Positions 48,118 to 58,544 of a stretch of DNA of 64,000 bases are shown here, in pieces. Source of the DNA: Alisma plantago-aquatica. Taxonomy: Eukaryota > Streptophyta > Magnoliopsida > Alismatales > Alismataceae. The stretch spans positions 302,016,058 through 302,080,057 of the forward strand of contig OY856409.1 of NCBI GenBank assembly GCA_963693085.1, read 5' to 3'. The first letter of the stretch is position 1. Each line of letters opens with the position of its first letter. The notes below the pieces were generated by a model. It was given only the letters and a program-made list of their open reading frames with translations. It was not told where the DNA came from and did not search any database. The translations under genes were made by a program, and so were the position numbers.

Positions 48118-51100
48118 CCCCCCCCCATTTTGTTTCTGATATAGTTATTCCTCAAACGATCTTTTTTCGTCTTCCCGCACATCCATCTCAGTATTTCGAC
48201 CAAATTTAAAGTCACCAACATTAGTGAAATTATTTTATAACACTAATAGTTTAAGGATCGTGATCGTACAAAAATGACATTACTACATTTTTTGATAGAG
48301 ATATTTCAAACCTCACGGACATATATCATTCAAACCCATTCACATCAATCCTATTCCAACCAAGAACCGCACATCTCCATAAATTCGCATACAATCATAT
48401 AAGTAACGATAGACTGTTTTCCATAGCCTACGAACAACTTGCTAGAATACAAAATCCATCATGATTTACAGGAATCAAACCGTCTTTGAAGTCGCACAAG
48501 TAATGTAAGTTAACTTTCAATAGTATATAAAATATACACATCCATCATTTCATATCATGAAGCTGATTTGTACATCCTGACAACCTAATGAAAATCAAAG
48601 GTGATTTGGATTTGAATTTGGATTTGTATTTCTTTTGTGTTGTGTCATCGTTAATTGTGAAAATAGAATAACATTTACTTTTTCTTGGGAATAATCCAGA
48701 ATAGCTACCATCAGGTGGCACATACGTACTTGACTCCTTAAGTTGAAAATGATCCTTAATATTCCCATATAATATTCTCAAATTTGAAGACAAGTAACCA
48801 TCATATGAGGTTTTTAGCATACAAATTATACTACCTAATATAACTTCAGCATGCTAAATAGCATGCCAAACATTTGAGATAAGTACATGTATGTCTCTTT
48901 AGTTAGTTATTGGGTTGTGTGTGAAAACAAATGCATGTTACTCAATCGGAGCACAAGAAAATCTAAATCTAAATAAAATTTTAGTGGAATACAACATAAA
49001 TGTGGACATCAATGCAAATATGCTATTTGCAAGGATTCTAAGGAAATCCGTGAGTACATATTCAAGGGATTCATGGTCATATTATACAAGAATATAACCA
49101 CGTGACATTAGAAAATAAGATTTTTTAGGGTATCAAGGCATATTATCAAGAATGGGTACTAGCCATTGGTTGATACTTCGTTAATCATTTTAAGAACAAT
49201 AAAGACCATTTCATATACTATAATTATATAATAGTTATTATTGTTAAGTTTTGTATGTTATAATTAATGTTTAAATATATTTTAGACCCCTAAAAGTGAA
49301 TCTAACGTTAAGAGGTATGACAAAAAATGCCAATGTTGCTAGTTATTGGGTAGAACACAAGGAGTCCCCTTATATGTCAATAAAGTGGAATATCGAGTAT
49401 AAATAGTAGAATAATGTATTTATGTGACATTATTAAAAATATAGAGAAATTTATTAAGTAATTATAAAAGAGTGTTCATAGTGACAATTGGACCATCCAA
49501 CCATTTCTTCACAAAAATACATATAATATAGTATATTCTTAACTATATATATGTTGTTTTCTCATCTTGTAAAACATAGATTCCTAAAATTTACTTTTTA
49601 GACTGAAAAATAAAATGGCAACCTTTACTATAGATTGTCAACATGCTATGAGCCTAAGAATAGTGGTAGAATGATATTACCATGGAAATACAAAGGAACT
49701 CTCTTACTAATTACACAACTAGACAAGCAAGTTACCAGATGAATCATAAATCTTGATATATGTCACCTACATGTGCTACTACCCTGCATCAAAAGTGAAA
49801 AGTTAAAATATGATAGGTAACAATTACATAGCATTTAATGCATGGACAAAGTGTCACATGTAGTTGTAGTTGTGTACTTGACATGCAACTATAGAACTAA
49901 GGATGAAACTGTGAGTATTAAAAGAGAAATTAAGAGAGGTTCATCCAATTCTCTCTACTTTGTCCTCGCATCTATGATTTTTTTTCTTATTTTCGTATAG
50001 TTCTCTTCCTAAATAATACATTTGAAAACCTATCAACAACTGCTAAATAGAACAAAATTAAAACATATAAACTACATGCTTATATCAGTTGTAAGTTATG
50101 ATGCATAGCATATAAAATTTCATTGATAGGGAAGTAATACTAAGTATGGAATATTAATAAAATTGAGGGATTCATCTTTACAAAATCTTAAAAGACTTGT
50201 GTCAATAAGATGCAAAAGAATACATTTTCCAGAATATATCCACACTGGAAGCACATATTATATAGTCGGTGTGGAGCTAAACTAGTTGGAACCGTGGTTA
50301 TCATATAGAACGCCAATGTTTGGATCACACTATATGCATGTGTGAGTTTTTGCACATGTGAACGGGATGAATAAATCCTCACCATAAAAAACTAAAAAGA
50401 GCTACATGTAAACTAGGAGATGCAAGAGAATTTGTTAGAAGGGGTTGTACCACGTTGGTTGTTTTTGTTGGCACAAATTGTGTTAGAGAAGAAAAGATTG
50501 CATGTCACTACCAACTACCATACGTATCCTTTTTAACACCATAGACAACTTGAAAGTAACTTTGCATATATGCTTACTATTGCACACACAAAACTTTCTT
50601 ATACATTCTCGTGATCCTTATCATTGATGTCTTATATGTGATTATAATTTTCCTAAATTAGTAATGCATGTGATTCATATCACATAATGTTGAACTATCA
50701 TATGTAAGTGATTTAATGACTATATCCTAGAAAATACATGTATAAACCCTAAAGTCATTGGCATGACCAAAACTACTACGGTAACCAACATGTCCATATG
50801 TTCTTTTACAAGTTTAACTATATCTAATTTCTAGCACGAGCATTACCACAAAGGAGAAAATCTACCACATGCGTCTTTGACATGATATGTAACAGAATGA
50901 TAGCTAACACGTAGAAAAATGCTTAAGAACATATCATATAATTACTATAAATAGCCCACTCACGCACTATCATTTGAAGAGGCAGGCATTATTGCACAAA
51001 TTAGTCTAATGATTGTAATTTGTACAAGTTAAACGTTGAGTATGAAGGTCTACTTCCTCCAAAGAACTAGGCATTCAACAAAATCAAGAACATATATAAC

Positions 51101-52072
51101 TTAAGCAATGTATATTCACTACATTTTGAAGCAAATATGATGGAAAAAGAATCCAAACGAACTTGCTTGATTGAATGACGAACCCTACTCTTTTTTTTAC
51201 TTCTTTAGGCTACCATATGCGCTAGCTAGATGTTGAACTAGGCTATCCCATGCAACCTAATGCTCTCATGGACTACCCAAGAACAATACTAAGCTCAAAG
51301 AATCCATGATTTGTTGGTGGTCCAAACCCTCATGTAGGAATTTTGGAGCCCAGGCACCATATTGCCACAAGGTCGGGGCAGCCCTGCTTAGTGGCTAATT
51401 AAAGCGTTCACACTAGTTGACATCTAATTATGGATGGGGAGGTGTTGATTTCTTCTTTGTATAACACATGACACTGATGGAGCAAAACTTTCATGTTTTG
51501 GTCACTCCATTATTGATTGGGTCTTCTAAAACCAGTTACAATCACACCCAAAAAGCTTGTAGTATAGCTACAAGTTATCACATAGGTACTTTTACCTTAT
51601 GCACTAATTGTATGTTACATTTTTCTACATATAACTATCCCAATGTCGATAAACTGATACTAATAATTATGTAATCCTCTAAAAACTAGACTATGACAAA
51701 TCAATCAACCATTTCAAAATTAAAGATTGTTCTACTTTCCTCATTGTCAATGTGTTCCTAATTCCTTTCCACATGTGCATCTCTACCTATCAATGAAACA
51801 TAAGCAAATAAAAAGAGGGATAAATGGAGTATCACCTTAGTGGACTGGAACTTACCTTGTTTTGGGATTGAACACTACTTGTTTTGTTGCAAGTCCAATT
51901 GAAGGACGGGCACGTCTTACGTTTCCATGTTTCTGTTTCATGAGCTTAACTATAGTCTCATTTTTTCACTTTATCATGCCATATTTTATATTTTTGTGAT
52001 CATCGAGTAAGACTCACTTATGCCTGGACCTATCAAACTTGTGAACATTCATTGGTCAACATATTTAAGTCA
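48118..52072. other. AT-rich intergenic stretch, no gene recognised
   Basis: Nearly 4 kb. A 91-codon minus frame (48,545-48,820, containing LKESSTYVPPDGSYSGLFP) looks somewhat protein-like, but I do not recognise it and it has no splice context I can defend. Frames at 48,915-49,097, 50,188-50,385 and 51,468-51,674 look random. A C10 homopolymer sits near 48,120. Confidence 0.45.
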
Positions 52073-52189
52073 AATGATGAAGTTTGTCACCCGCCAAAAA
52101 TGCCCCAAACCCATATTCACCCACTTAGTTAGCGAGTTTCACAAGGGGCTCGTGGGCACTCACGGGTGACCCACTTAACTAACTTAAAC

Positions 52190-52492
52190 TATATAAAAAA
52201 ATACAATAATCTACTACTACATAAAATAAATTTTATAATCTACTACTACCCATTGATTATAAAAGAGTGTTCCAACTCAAATTTGTCAAATAAAAGATGA
52301 TACATTAGTGAAATATACTAGGGAAACCGCGTCTACTAAATTATCTGATTGCTCTATTAAATTTTTTGAAATGAAATTATAGTCTAGTTACTAACTCTAA
52401 TTTATCGAGAATACTCATACATTGGAGAATTTGATTTATGCATCAAAAAAATTTACCTTCCAAAATTACGTGATTAAATAAATATAAAAATT
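52190..52492. repeat. 300-bp direct repeat, copy 1
   Basis: Starts near TACAATAATCTACTACTAC and ends AAATATAAAAATTG. It matches 53,163-53,459 closely, with a handful of substitutions and small indels. Non-coding, AT-rich. Confidence 0.9.
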
Positions 52493-52870
52493 GAGTTGCA
52501 CGACGTGCACCTGGGAATGTTGGGCAAGAATAGACTCTCTAGAGAGTTGCACGACGTGCATCAATCCAGTGCACGATGTGCATCAATCCAGTGCATGTCG
52601 TGCACCTCGGAATGTCGGGCAAGAATAGACTGTATGGAAAGTTGTATGACGTGCATCAATCCAATGCACGTCGTGCACCTAGGAATGTCGGGCAAGAACA
52701 GACTCTCAGGAAAGTTGCACAGCGAGCATCAATCCAATGCACGGCGTGCACCTGGGAATTTCAACCAAAACAACTTTCTAGAAAGGTGCACGGTGTCATT
52801 ACTACATCACACATTCTGGAGCAACTTTCGGAGCTTTTGCACGGCGTGCACTTTGGATGCACGTCGTGTC
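52493..52870. repeat. Palindromic GTGCACGACGTGCAC-type minisatellite
   Basis: Units built from TTGCACGACGTGCA, GTGCATCAATCCAGTGCACG, TCGTGCACCT and GGGCAAGAATAGACT repeat through the block, with variants CACGGCGTGCAC and CACGTCGTG. Each core is self-complementary or nearly so. Open frames over it (52,496-52,918; 52,576-52,986) follow from the repeat. Confidence 0.88.
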
Positions 52871-53162
52871 TCTGGCAGTTTCAGCATTTTGAAAAATACG
52901 AGTTTTTGTTTAAAATGAAAGGGGAACTTAATAGGCGGTTAGGCATAGTCATAATTAAAAGTTCTCTCATCCTAGAACAAGCCTAGAGCAGAGGAGGACA
53001 ATTTTGAGGAGAAAACAGGTGATTTCTTGCGAAAAGAGCCCATATCTTTTTCTCTTCTTCTCCATTGTCTTCTCCAAGGTGCAGTCAAAGCTTCCCCAAC
53101 TTCGTGCAGCTTCTCAGGAGAGGATCCAGTTCGTTTTGGAGAAGCTAAAGGAGGAGAATTTT
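52871..53162. other. Insert tail, possible LTR-derived sequence
   Basis: Contains a pyrimidine-rich run (CTTTTTCTCTTCTTCTCC) followed by CAAGGTGCAGTCAAAGCTTC and GTGCAGCTTCTCAGGAG. This style resembles the 5'-leader or LTR downstream region of plant gypsy elements, but nothing in the window confirms it. Confidence 0.35.
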
Positions 53163-53459
53163 ATAATAAATACAATAATCTACTACTACTTAAAATAAAT
53201 TTTATAATCTACTACTACCCATTGATTATAGAGTGTTCCAACTCAAATTTGTCAAACAAAAGATGATACATTAGTGAAATATATTAGGGAAACCATGTCT
53301 ACTAAATTATCTGATTACTCTATTAAATTTTTTGAAATGAAATTATAGTCTATTTACTAACTCTAATTTATCGAGAATAATTATACATTGGAGAATTTGA
53401 TTTATGCATCAAAAAATTTTACCTTCCAAAATTACGTGATTAAATAAATATAAAAATTG
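53163..53459. repeat. 300-bp direct repeat, copy 2
   Basis: Partner of 52,190-52,492. No primer site or polypurine tract lies inside the pair, so a TRIM-type retroelement is not supported. A duplication produced around the minisatellite insert is the simpler reading. Confidence 0.9.
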
Positions 53460-53913
53460 TGCACCATAATTTTTTATTTGAAACAAAAATGTATAGTATT
53501 TCATTATTTTTATGTTATATTTCTTATAAAAATATTAGAAAATTGTCCTCTTTTAGTATTAGAGTAGCAACTTGCAAAATATTTTTTAAGACGTAATTTC
53601 AAGGGCACCCACAAGTAACCCACAACGCGTTGGATTGGGTTTAGATTTTTCTTTATTCGACCCTTTAGAGTTGTGCCATTTTGACACACACACGCACGAC
53701 CCAAACCCACTGCGACCGAACCCAAACCCAACACTCACCCGTTTGACATGATTACATGTTCCAAAATTGCACAAGGGTCATGAAATAATAAAATTCTGTA
53801 ATTTTCTTTCCAACGTATTTTCGATAATTTCATTGTATGATTATGAAATCCTTTCTGTTCTAACAATAGTAAAATCAAATACCCAGCCAGCGTAGCTCAT
53901 GTGGTAGGCACAG

Positions 53914-54042
53914 AATAAGAGCCGAAATAGGAGTAGGTCCTTCCATGGCATCGGGTAACCATACATGAAGGGGGAATTGTGCGGATTTAGCAACTGCACC
54001 AAGGAATAATAGGAAAGCACATAGAGTAGCAAATAAAGAACT
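53914..54042 (-). pseudogene. ndhF: Plastid ndhF fragment
   Basis: The minus strand encodes [38 protein letters not shown] and ISALI without a break, a membrane segment of the plastid NDH complex subunit F. The mitochondrial homologue nad5 has [13 protein letters not shown] here, so [13 protein letters not shown] points to the plastid gene. About 43 codons remain of a roughly 740-codon gene. Near-perfect conservation suggests recent transfer. Frames continue into unrelated sequence on both sides (53,875-54,186), which is not a gene. Confidence 0.88.
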
Positions 54043-54052
54043 GCTGGGCCGA

Positions 54053-54092
54053 CACTGACACTGAGAGACGAAAGCTAGGGGAGCGAATGGGA
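54053..54092 (+). pseudogene. Plastid 16S rRNA fragment
   Basis: CTGACACTGAGAGACGAAAG, then CTAGGGGAGCGAATGGGA, matches the region just before the 790 loop of plastid 16S rRNA (which continues TTAGATACCCC). The match stops at GGGA. 40 bp, plus strand, separated from the ndhF piece by about ten bases. Confidence 0.8.
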
Positions 54093-54179
54093 CCCACCAG
54101 CTATCCAGGCTATGGCTGGGCAAAGGACGCGGGGGCAGCCTGTAAAGGTTGTCATAATCCTTTAATAGTAAAATCAAAT

Positions 54180-54837
54180 GTTTCATCTGATGAGCTTACG
54201 TGTTGTGTTCTTTACCATTTTGTCATATCATATTTTTATTTTAGTGGGAGAGCTATTGGTGCTTTAGCAACAGAAATTTCGTGGCAAACAAACAGGTGCA
54301 AAACCCACTAAAGCAATCTAATATTGTGCCGGACTAGGTTCCAGCTGGCGTACAAATTGGAAACAAAGCACTGAACTGTGTAATTGTAACGTATATCTAC
54401 CAGCCTTTGAGCAAATTAATAGTTCAACCTGAGATTAAGCCAGTTTATAAGATTGCAATAATCTGAGATAAAGGAATTCTATGATCCTGCATGACAAAAA
54501 CCCATTTAGGATGAGCAGCACTTGTTCGGATCAGTTCCTTCTTCTTATTGGGCATGAAGTCGCAGAAGAAACGGACAAAGTAAATATTGAAAGGAACAAG
54601 GTTACATACAAGATTCTGCAGCTACACTAGACTCAATTATATATTCTCAATAGGTTCTTAGAGAAGTGGATTCCAACCTTGGGCATCTCCAGTACACAAC
54701 AATTAGTATTTGTTTGAACCAATGTCTATTCCCTATTGTGTGAAGTAACAAACATTTGCCACAAAACAAAACAATAAAATATCGGCAAGGGACAAGATGA
54801 CCACACATTATATACTTATCATCAAAATATTTTATCC
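54180..54837 (-). other. Probable 3' flank/UTR of the SYP81-like exon
   Basis: Downstream of the stop at 54,838 on the minus strand the sequence is T-rich and non-repetitive, as expected of a plant 3' UTR. A frame at about 54,600-54,436 (minus) stays open with DFMPNKKKELIRTSAAHPKW and VFVMQDHRIPLSQ. I do not recognise it; it may be chance or a piece of another gene. No poly(A) signal is called. Confidence 0.45.
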
Positions 54838-54981
54838 TTAGCTGTACCAATCCAAGAAAATGATGCTGAAGGTGATTACACAAATAAACAAAAAGAGAAA
54901 TGTCCTGCCACTTCTGTTGCGCTCAATTGCTTTGGATAGCTCTTGATTACCCATCTTCACATTGGTGGTAGCTTCAACGGC
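54838..54981 (-). CDS. Last exon of a SYP81/syntaxin-18-like SNARE
   Basis: The minus strand has a branch-like CTAAT and acceptor ATGCAG, then 47 codons and TAA (54,838-54,840). They read AVEATTNVKMGNQELSKAIE, then RNRSGRTFLFLFICVITFS and IIFLDWYS. This is the end of the SNARE helix, a short basic linker and a C-terminal tail anchor of about 17 hydrophobic residues. Plant SYP81 (Ufe1/syntaxin-18 family, ER Qa-SNARE for Golgi-to-ER traffic) ends with a very similar GN(K/Q)ELS.AI.RN...RTF...F..V.TFS..FLDWYS. The exon starts in phase 0 and has no stops or shifts. I see no upstream exon before 56,250, so either the intron is long and filled with repeats or this is an isolated captured exon. Confidence 0.75.
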   Translation of the reverse strand, partial: AVEATTNVKMGNQELSKAIERNRSGRTFLFLFICVITFSIIFLDWYS

Positions 54982-56270
54982 CTGCATTAGAAGTATACGC
55001 TTGTGACTATTACCACAAAATTCTACTTTTAAGCCCAGAAGCGTAGCTGCATTAGACAATCAACAAACAACAAAATCCGGCGACAAGGACATGACAATTT
55101 AAGTTATCAAACGGGTTCATATTAAGACTGTCAAATACCTAGTGTGATATGTATGCTTAGGTAAATCTGCAATACAACTGCAATACTTCGCATGATGAGG
55201 CAAGCTTATAGACAACTTCCGTCTGGTGGGTAGTAGTTTTACTTATTTTGATAAAAATATCAGAAACTCTAACAAACTAAGATTCACAGTTGCAAAATCA
55301 GCCACACCACTCTCCAGACTCTCTCTTGTAGATAACCTCTTCACAGTACAATCTGACAGCCTGATGTCTGCTCTTGCCATTCGAGAAACCAACATTTGAG
55401 GAACTTCACTTAATATTTAATTAAATTGATTTCACACATAAAAGTGTGTATTATCAAATCCGAATTTAGCATAAGCACTATGTTCTCTCTTTCTATTCTC
55501 AAACAGTTCAAGTAGTTCTTACTTCTTAGTAGGTACTATGCTTGGCAAGACCCCTCCCTCCCTCACCACCCCCTCCCCTCAATCTAACTTGTTTTTGAGG
55601 AAGGAAATCTTCCATCTGCACGAATACTGTCACATTTAACTCATAAGTGATGCTAATGCAAATTGTGTATGCATATGGTGTACCAAATTCATGCATACAT
55701 TTCAAAAAATAGATATGAAAACAAAATTATGATTATACAACACAAAAGTATTCCAGATTCTGAAAGTGGCTAACAGGTACAAATTTATGATATTGCACTC
55801 ATCGAAAAAGTGGTGTATAGAAAATGTAGAGCAAGTGGATTACGCCTGGTTTGGGTGGAAACTTTCTATCTCCCGGTAATGTGTAGGAAAGAGTAGTGTA
55901 AGCCGGTAATCGTGTCAGGCCATTTGTGTTGCATTCAGGACCCCTGAGATGCTGTTAGCAGCGCAGCCTCCACGAAAATGAAAAGAGATGACCGAGAGTG
56001 TAGCAGTTGCAAGTGCTCCAAAATTTGGCGTGATTGATAGTGTCCAGTTTCTATTATACGTATCAGCATGGTGCAGGACTTCGACTTCGTGTCGACTTCG
56101 CCAGGTGTGGACGTGGAAGTGGAAGTTAGAGGAAGTTTAGACGCAAACTTGCTGATCTCTGAAGAAAATGATGTGAATTTGAAGGAAACTTGGATTGAAA
56201 ACTTCTAATTATGTTATACCTCTATCTTGTGATTGTTAATTTAACACAAAAACACAATTCATGACTCTCT
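54982..56270. other. Non-repetitive stretch upstream of the SYP81-like exon
   Basis: I looked for further SNARE exons (coiled-coil heptads before AVEAT) and found none. The sequence would be intron if the gene is real. A CTTCGACTTC-rich patch starts near 56,075. Confidence 0.45.
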
Positions 56271-56271
56271 A

Positions 56272-57601
56272 GCCCTAGGCAAGGAATGAGGTTTCGGTGA
56301 AATTGGCGAAATTTTGCCAAAAATTTTCGATTTCGATGGGATCCGGTACAAAATCATGCGACTGTGTCGATTTCGATGAATTTCACCAAATTTCGATGAT
56401 TTCGATGAATTTTGCCAAATTTCAATGAAAATTTTAATTGCAATCCGTGTTGTTACTATTGTTTTTTGAAGAAGAGCAAAGGGGGATTGGGGTTATTCAG
56501 CAATTAGTACTCATACATAGTATATACTTCTATCATAATTGCATTGCATTTCTCTAAGATTTGCTATTCAAATTATTAAATACTTATGCAATACATGCTT
56601 TTTTAGTTTCTGCATTGTGGACGACATGTATCCTAGTGGTGGTTTATTAGACAATGAGGGTGCTAGGAAGCCAACCACACCAAAAAATATTGATTGAGCT
56701 TGGAAACATTGGACTATTGTTCTTGGGACCAATGAAATGAGTGACTATTGGGTCAATATCAACAACAAACTATCAACCCAAGTAAAATGTATGAGGATGT
56801 CGTACATATCCAATATTTGATATTATAACACAAATAAGTACATGCATGTATATAGCTCATACTACATTTTCTCATCAAAATCCTCAAGAAACATGACAGT
56901 TCCCTTACCTCCCACATGAAGGACCACCCCCCCAACCTACCCCCACATAAAATTTTATAGCATGAAACAATGCATTTAGGAGTAGAGATCATGCATGTAA
57001 AATTGTATAAATTAATTCATTCATTTTGGCGTCACAACGGGCACGATTGCATCTATCAAAAAATTTGTCGAAATTTCAAAAAAAAACAATTTTCATATCT
57101 TTTCGAAGCGGCATCAAAATCGGATACCCTCGTTCCTTGGCCCTAGGTAGGTTGCTAATACAATGTGTTGCTTGCAATGGTCAAACGTGCAATACACATA
57201 CAAATACAAGTGTTGAACAAATGGATTATATATAATATACAACCAAATAGTAGTTACAAGACTCTCTCAAGGAAAGAGTGACAACAACAAACATAGGAGC
57301 GAATATTAGGAAGTTGTGAAGAGGGTTAGAGGCGACACTGATGCCTTATATGGCTGTTAAGGCACTAGTTAGGATTAATGTTCTGGGATACTTCACCCAA
57401 CTTCGTCAACTTCGAGGAAACATCGACAACTTCGGAGAATTTGGGACGAAAATACACAAAATTCAATTTAGACAAAAACAGGAAAACTTCACCTCGAAGT
57501 TTAAACGAGGTCGAAGTATTGGGGATTCGACTTCGCCCATGGTCGAAGTTTGAAGTTTCGACGAAACTTCGCCCAATTTCACTGAAGTTTAGTTCCATGC
57601 C
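56272..57601. repeat. TTTCGATGAA / AACTTCG-rich inverted-repeat region
   Basis: The left edge GGCAAGGAATGAGGTTTCGG + TGAAATTGGCGAAATTT is inverted at the right edge as AAACTTCGCCCAATTTCACT + GAAGTTTAGTTCCATGCC. An internal inverted copy of the edge (CGTTCCTTGGCCCTAGG) lies at 57,131-57,147. Between 56,310-56,450 TTTCGATGAATTTCACC-type units repeat; between 57,385-57,590 CTTCGAC/GTCGAAG units repeat. It looks like one foldback element with another nested or rearranged. No transposase frame. Target duplications not resolved. Confidence 0.6.
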
Positions 57602-57848
57602 TATCAGTACATGGTAATTATGAGTACCGGAAATGAGACCATATAGTACTATTTAATATTGTAACAACTAGGATTCTAGATGATCCCATCCAAATGTATT
57701 GTTAAGGATTGGCAGAAAGATAAGTGTATTTATCACAATCATGGTCAAAATAGAAGCCATAAAACTAAATTATGGTTATGTTAACACAAAAGCATTGCAA
57801 GTACCTAAGAAGTATCTAACAGAAACAAATTAAAGATATAGTTGGGCA

Positions 57849-58209
57849 TAGCAGCGGAACCAGGAGTTGGTGGTTTGGGGGGCAAAAAATTTAAATGTTT
57901 AATACAGGATTGGAATTCATGACCTTAAGTACAACAACAAACATGTTAACAACTAGACCAAGTCATGTTTTGCATTTTGTTGTGTCAAAGAGAATACATA
58001 TAACAACTGCATTTTGCATGTGTTGTAAAAAATGAGTAATGTATACACAAGGATTCGAACCTGAGACCCCTTGGATATGGTTGCAGCTACAAAACATTCC
58101 ACCAAGTCCATGTTTGTGACTAATATTTGGTATACAATATTATATGTATATGTACATATATATACATTACATTTTTTATTTTTTGGGGGGGTCGTGGCCC
58201 CTACCCATG
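57849..58209. mobile_element. Degenerate small hAT element
   Basis: GTTGGGCA (57,841-57,848) and GTTGGACA (58,210-58,217) flank the segment: an 8-bp target duplication with one mismatch. The left end TAGCAGCGGAACCAGG is a decayed form of the CAGTGGCGGAGCCAGG hAT terminus seen intact at 44,735, and a GGGGGGCAAAAAA run follows. The right end, reverse-complemented, CATGGGTAGGGGCCACGACC, is weaker. The interior holds two tRNA-like patches: ACAACTAGACCAAGTCATG and GGATTCGAACCTGAGACC, the latter an inverted box B. Confidence 0.65.
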
Positions 58210-58389
58210 GTTGGACACATCGAAAAAGTGATGTGTAGAAATGTGGATCGAGTAGTTTGAAGATTGACATAAAGATAAGTGTATTTATCATAATTTTGGT
58301 GAAAATAGAAGTGTTGGCGTGAGTGGAGTTGAGTTGAATGCAGTTTTTCCAAGGGTCAAGTTACTTCACTGATAGAAAGCCACCTGCCA

Positions 58390-58544
58390 AGTAGGGTTGT
58401 AAATGGGTTCGGGTATACCCGCTTACCCGTAATTCCAGACCCTATAAAAATCTGTCACGGGTCCATATTTTTGTACCTGTTAACCCGCAGACCCATATCA
58501 AAGTGGGTCCACTAATGGGTATGGTTGGAACCAGTGAAATGAAA
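58390..58544. other. Edge region with ACCCG/CGGGT motifs
   Basis: GGTTCGGGTATACCCGC, TTACCCGT, GTCACGGGTCC and TAACCCGCAGACCC recur within 130 bp. GGTATGGTTGGAACCA near 58,518 pairs in inverted form with TTGGAACCATACCCGC at 59,383, suggesting a border of the neighbouring inverted-repeat element. Confidence 0.5.

Larger units (their letters stand above)
53865..54179. other. Composite plastid-derived insertion with flanking repeats
   Basis: A segment of about 283 bp lies between two exact copies of AATAGTAAAATCAAAT (53,865-53,880 and 54,164-54,179). Just outside them, AATCCTTT also occurs on both sides (about 53,848 and 54,156), with ten extra bases in the left copy. The insert joins a plastid ndhF piece to a plastid 16S rRNA piece that are not neighbours in plastid genomes, followed by about 60 bp I cannot place (GCTGGGCAAAGGACGCGG). 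It is probably nuclear plastid DNA assembled from fragments. The long direct repeat at the target is unusual for simple end joining. Confidence 0.8.

Noticed and set aside
52496..52986. Two overlapping frames of 136-140 codons with repeated peptide units
   Set aside because: The periodic peptides follow from the palindromic minisatellite. No start context, domain or codon bias supports a gene.
52190..53459. TRIM or short LTR retrotransposon
   Set aside because: No TGGTATCAGAGC-like primer site after the first repeat, no polypurine tract before the second and no TG/CA termini.
53881..53912. GCCAGCGTAGCTCATGTGG as a tRNA gene start
   Set aside because: Only a 5'-half-like phrase is present. 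There is no anticodon arm, T arm or acceptor partner.
53875..54186. 103-codon minus frame that could be read as a membrane protein
   Set aside because: Only the middle 43 codons are plastid ndhF; both ends are read-through of unrelated inserted DNA.
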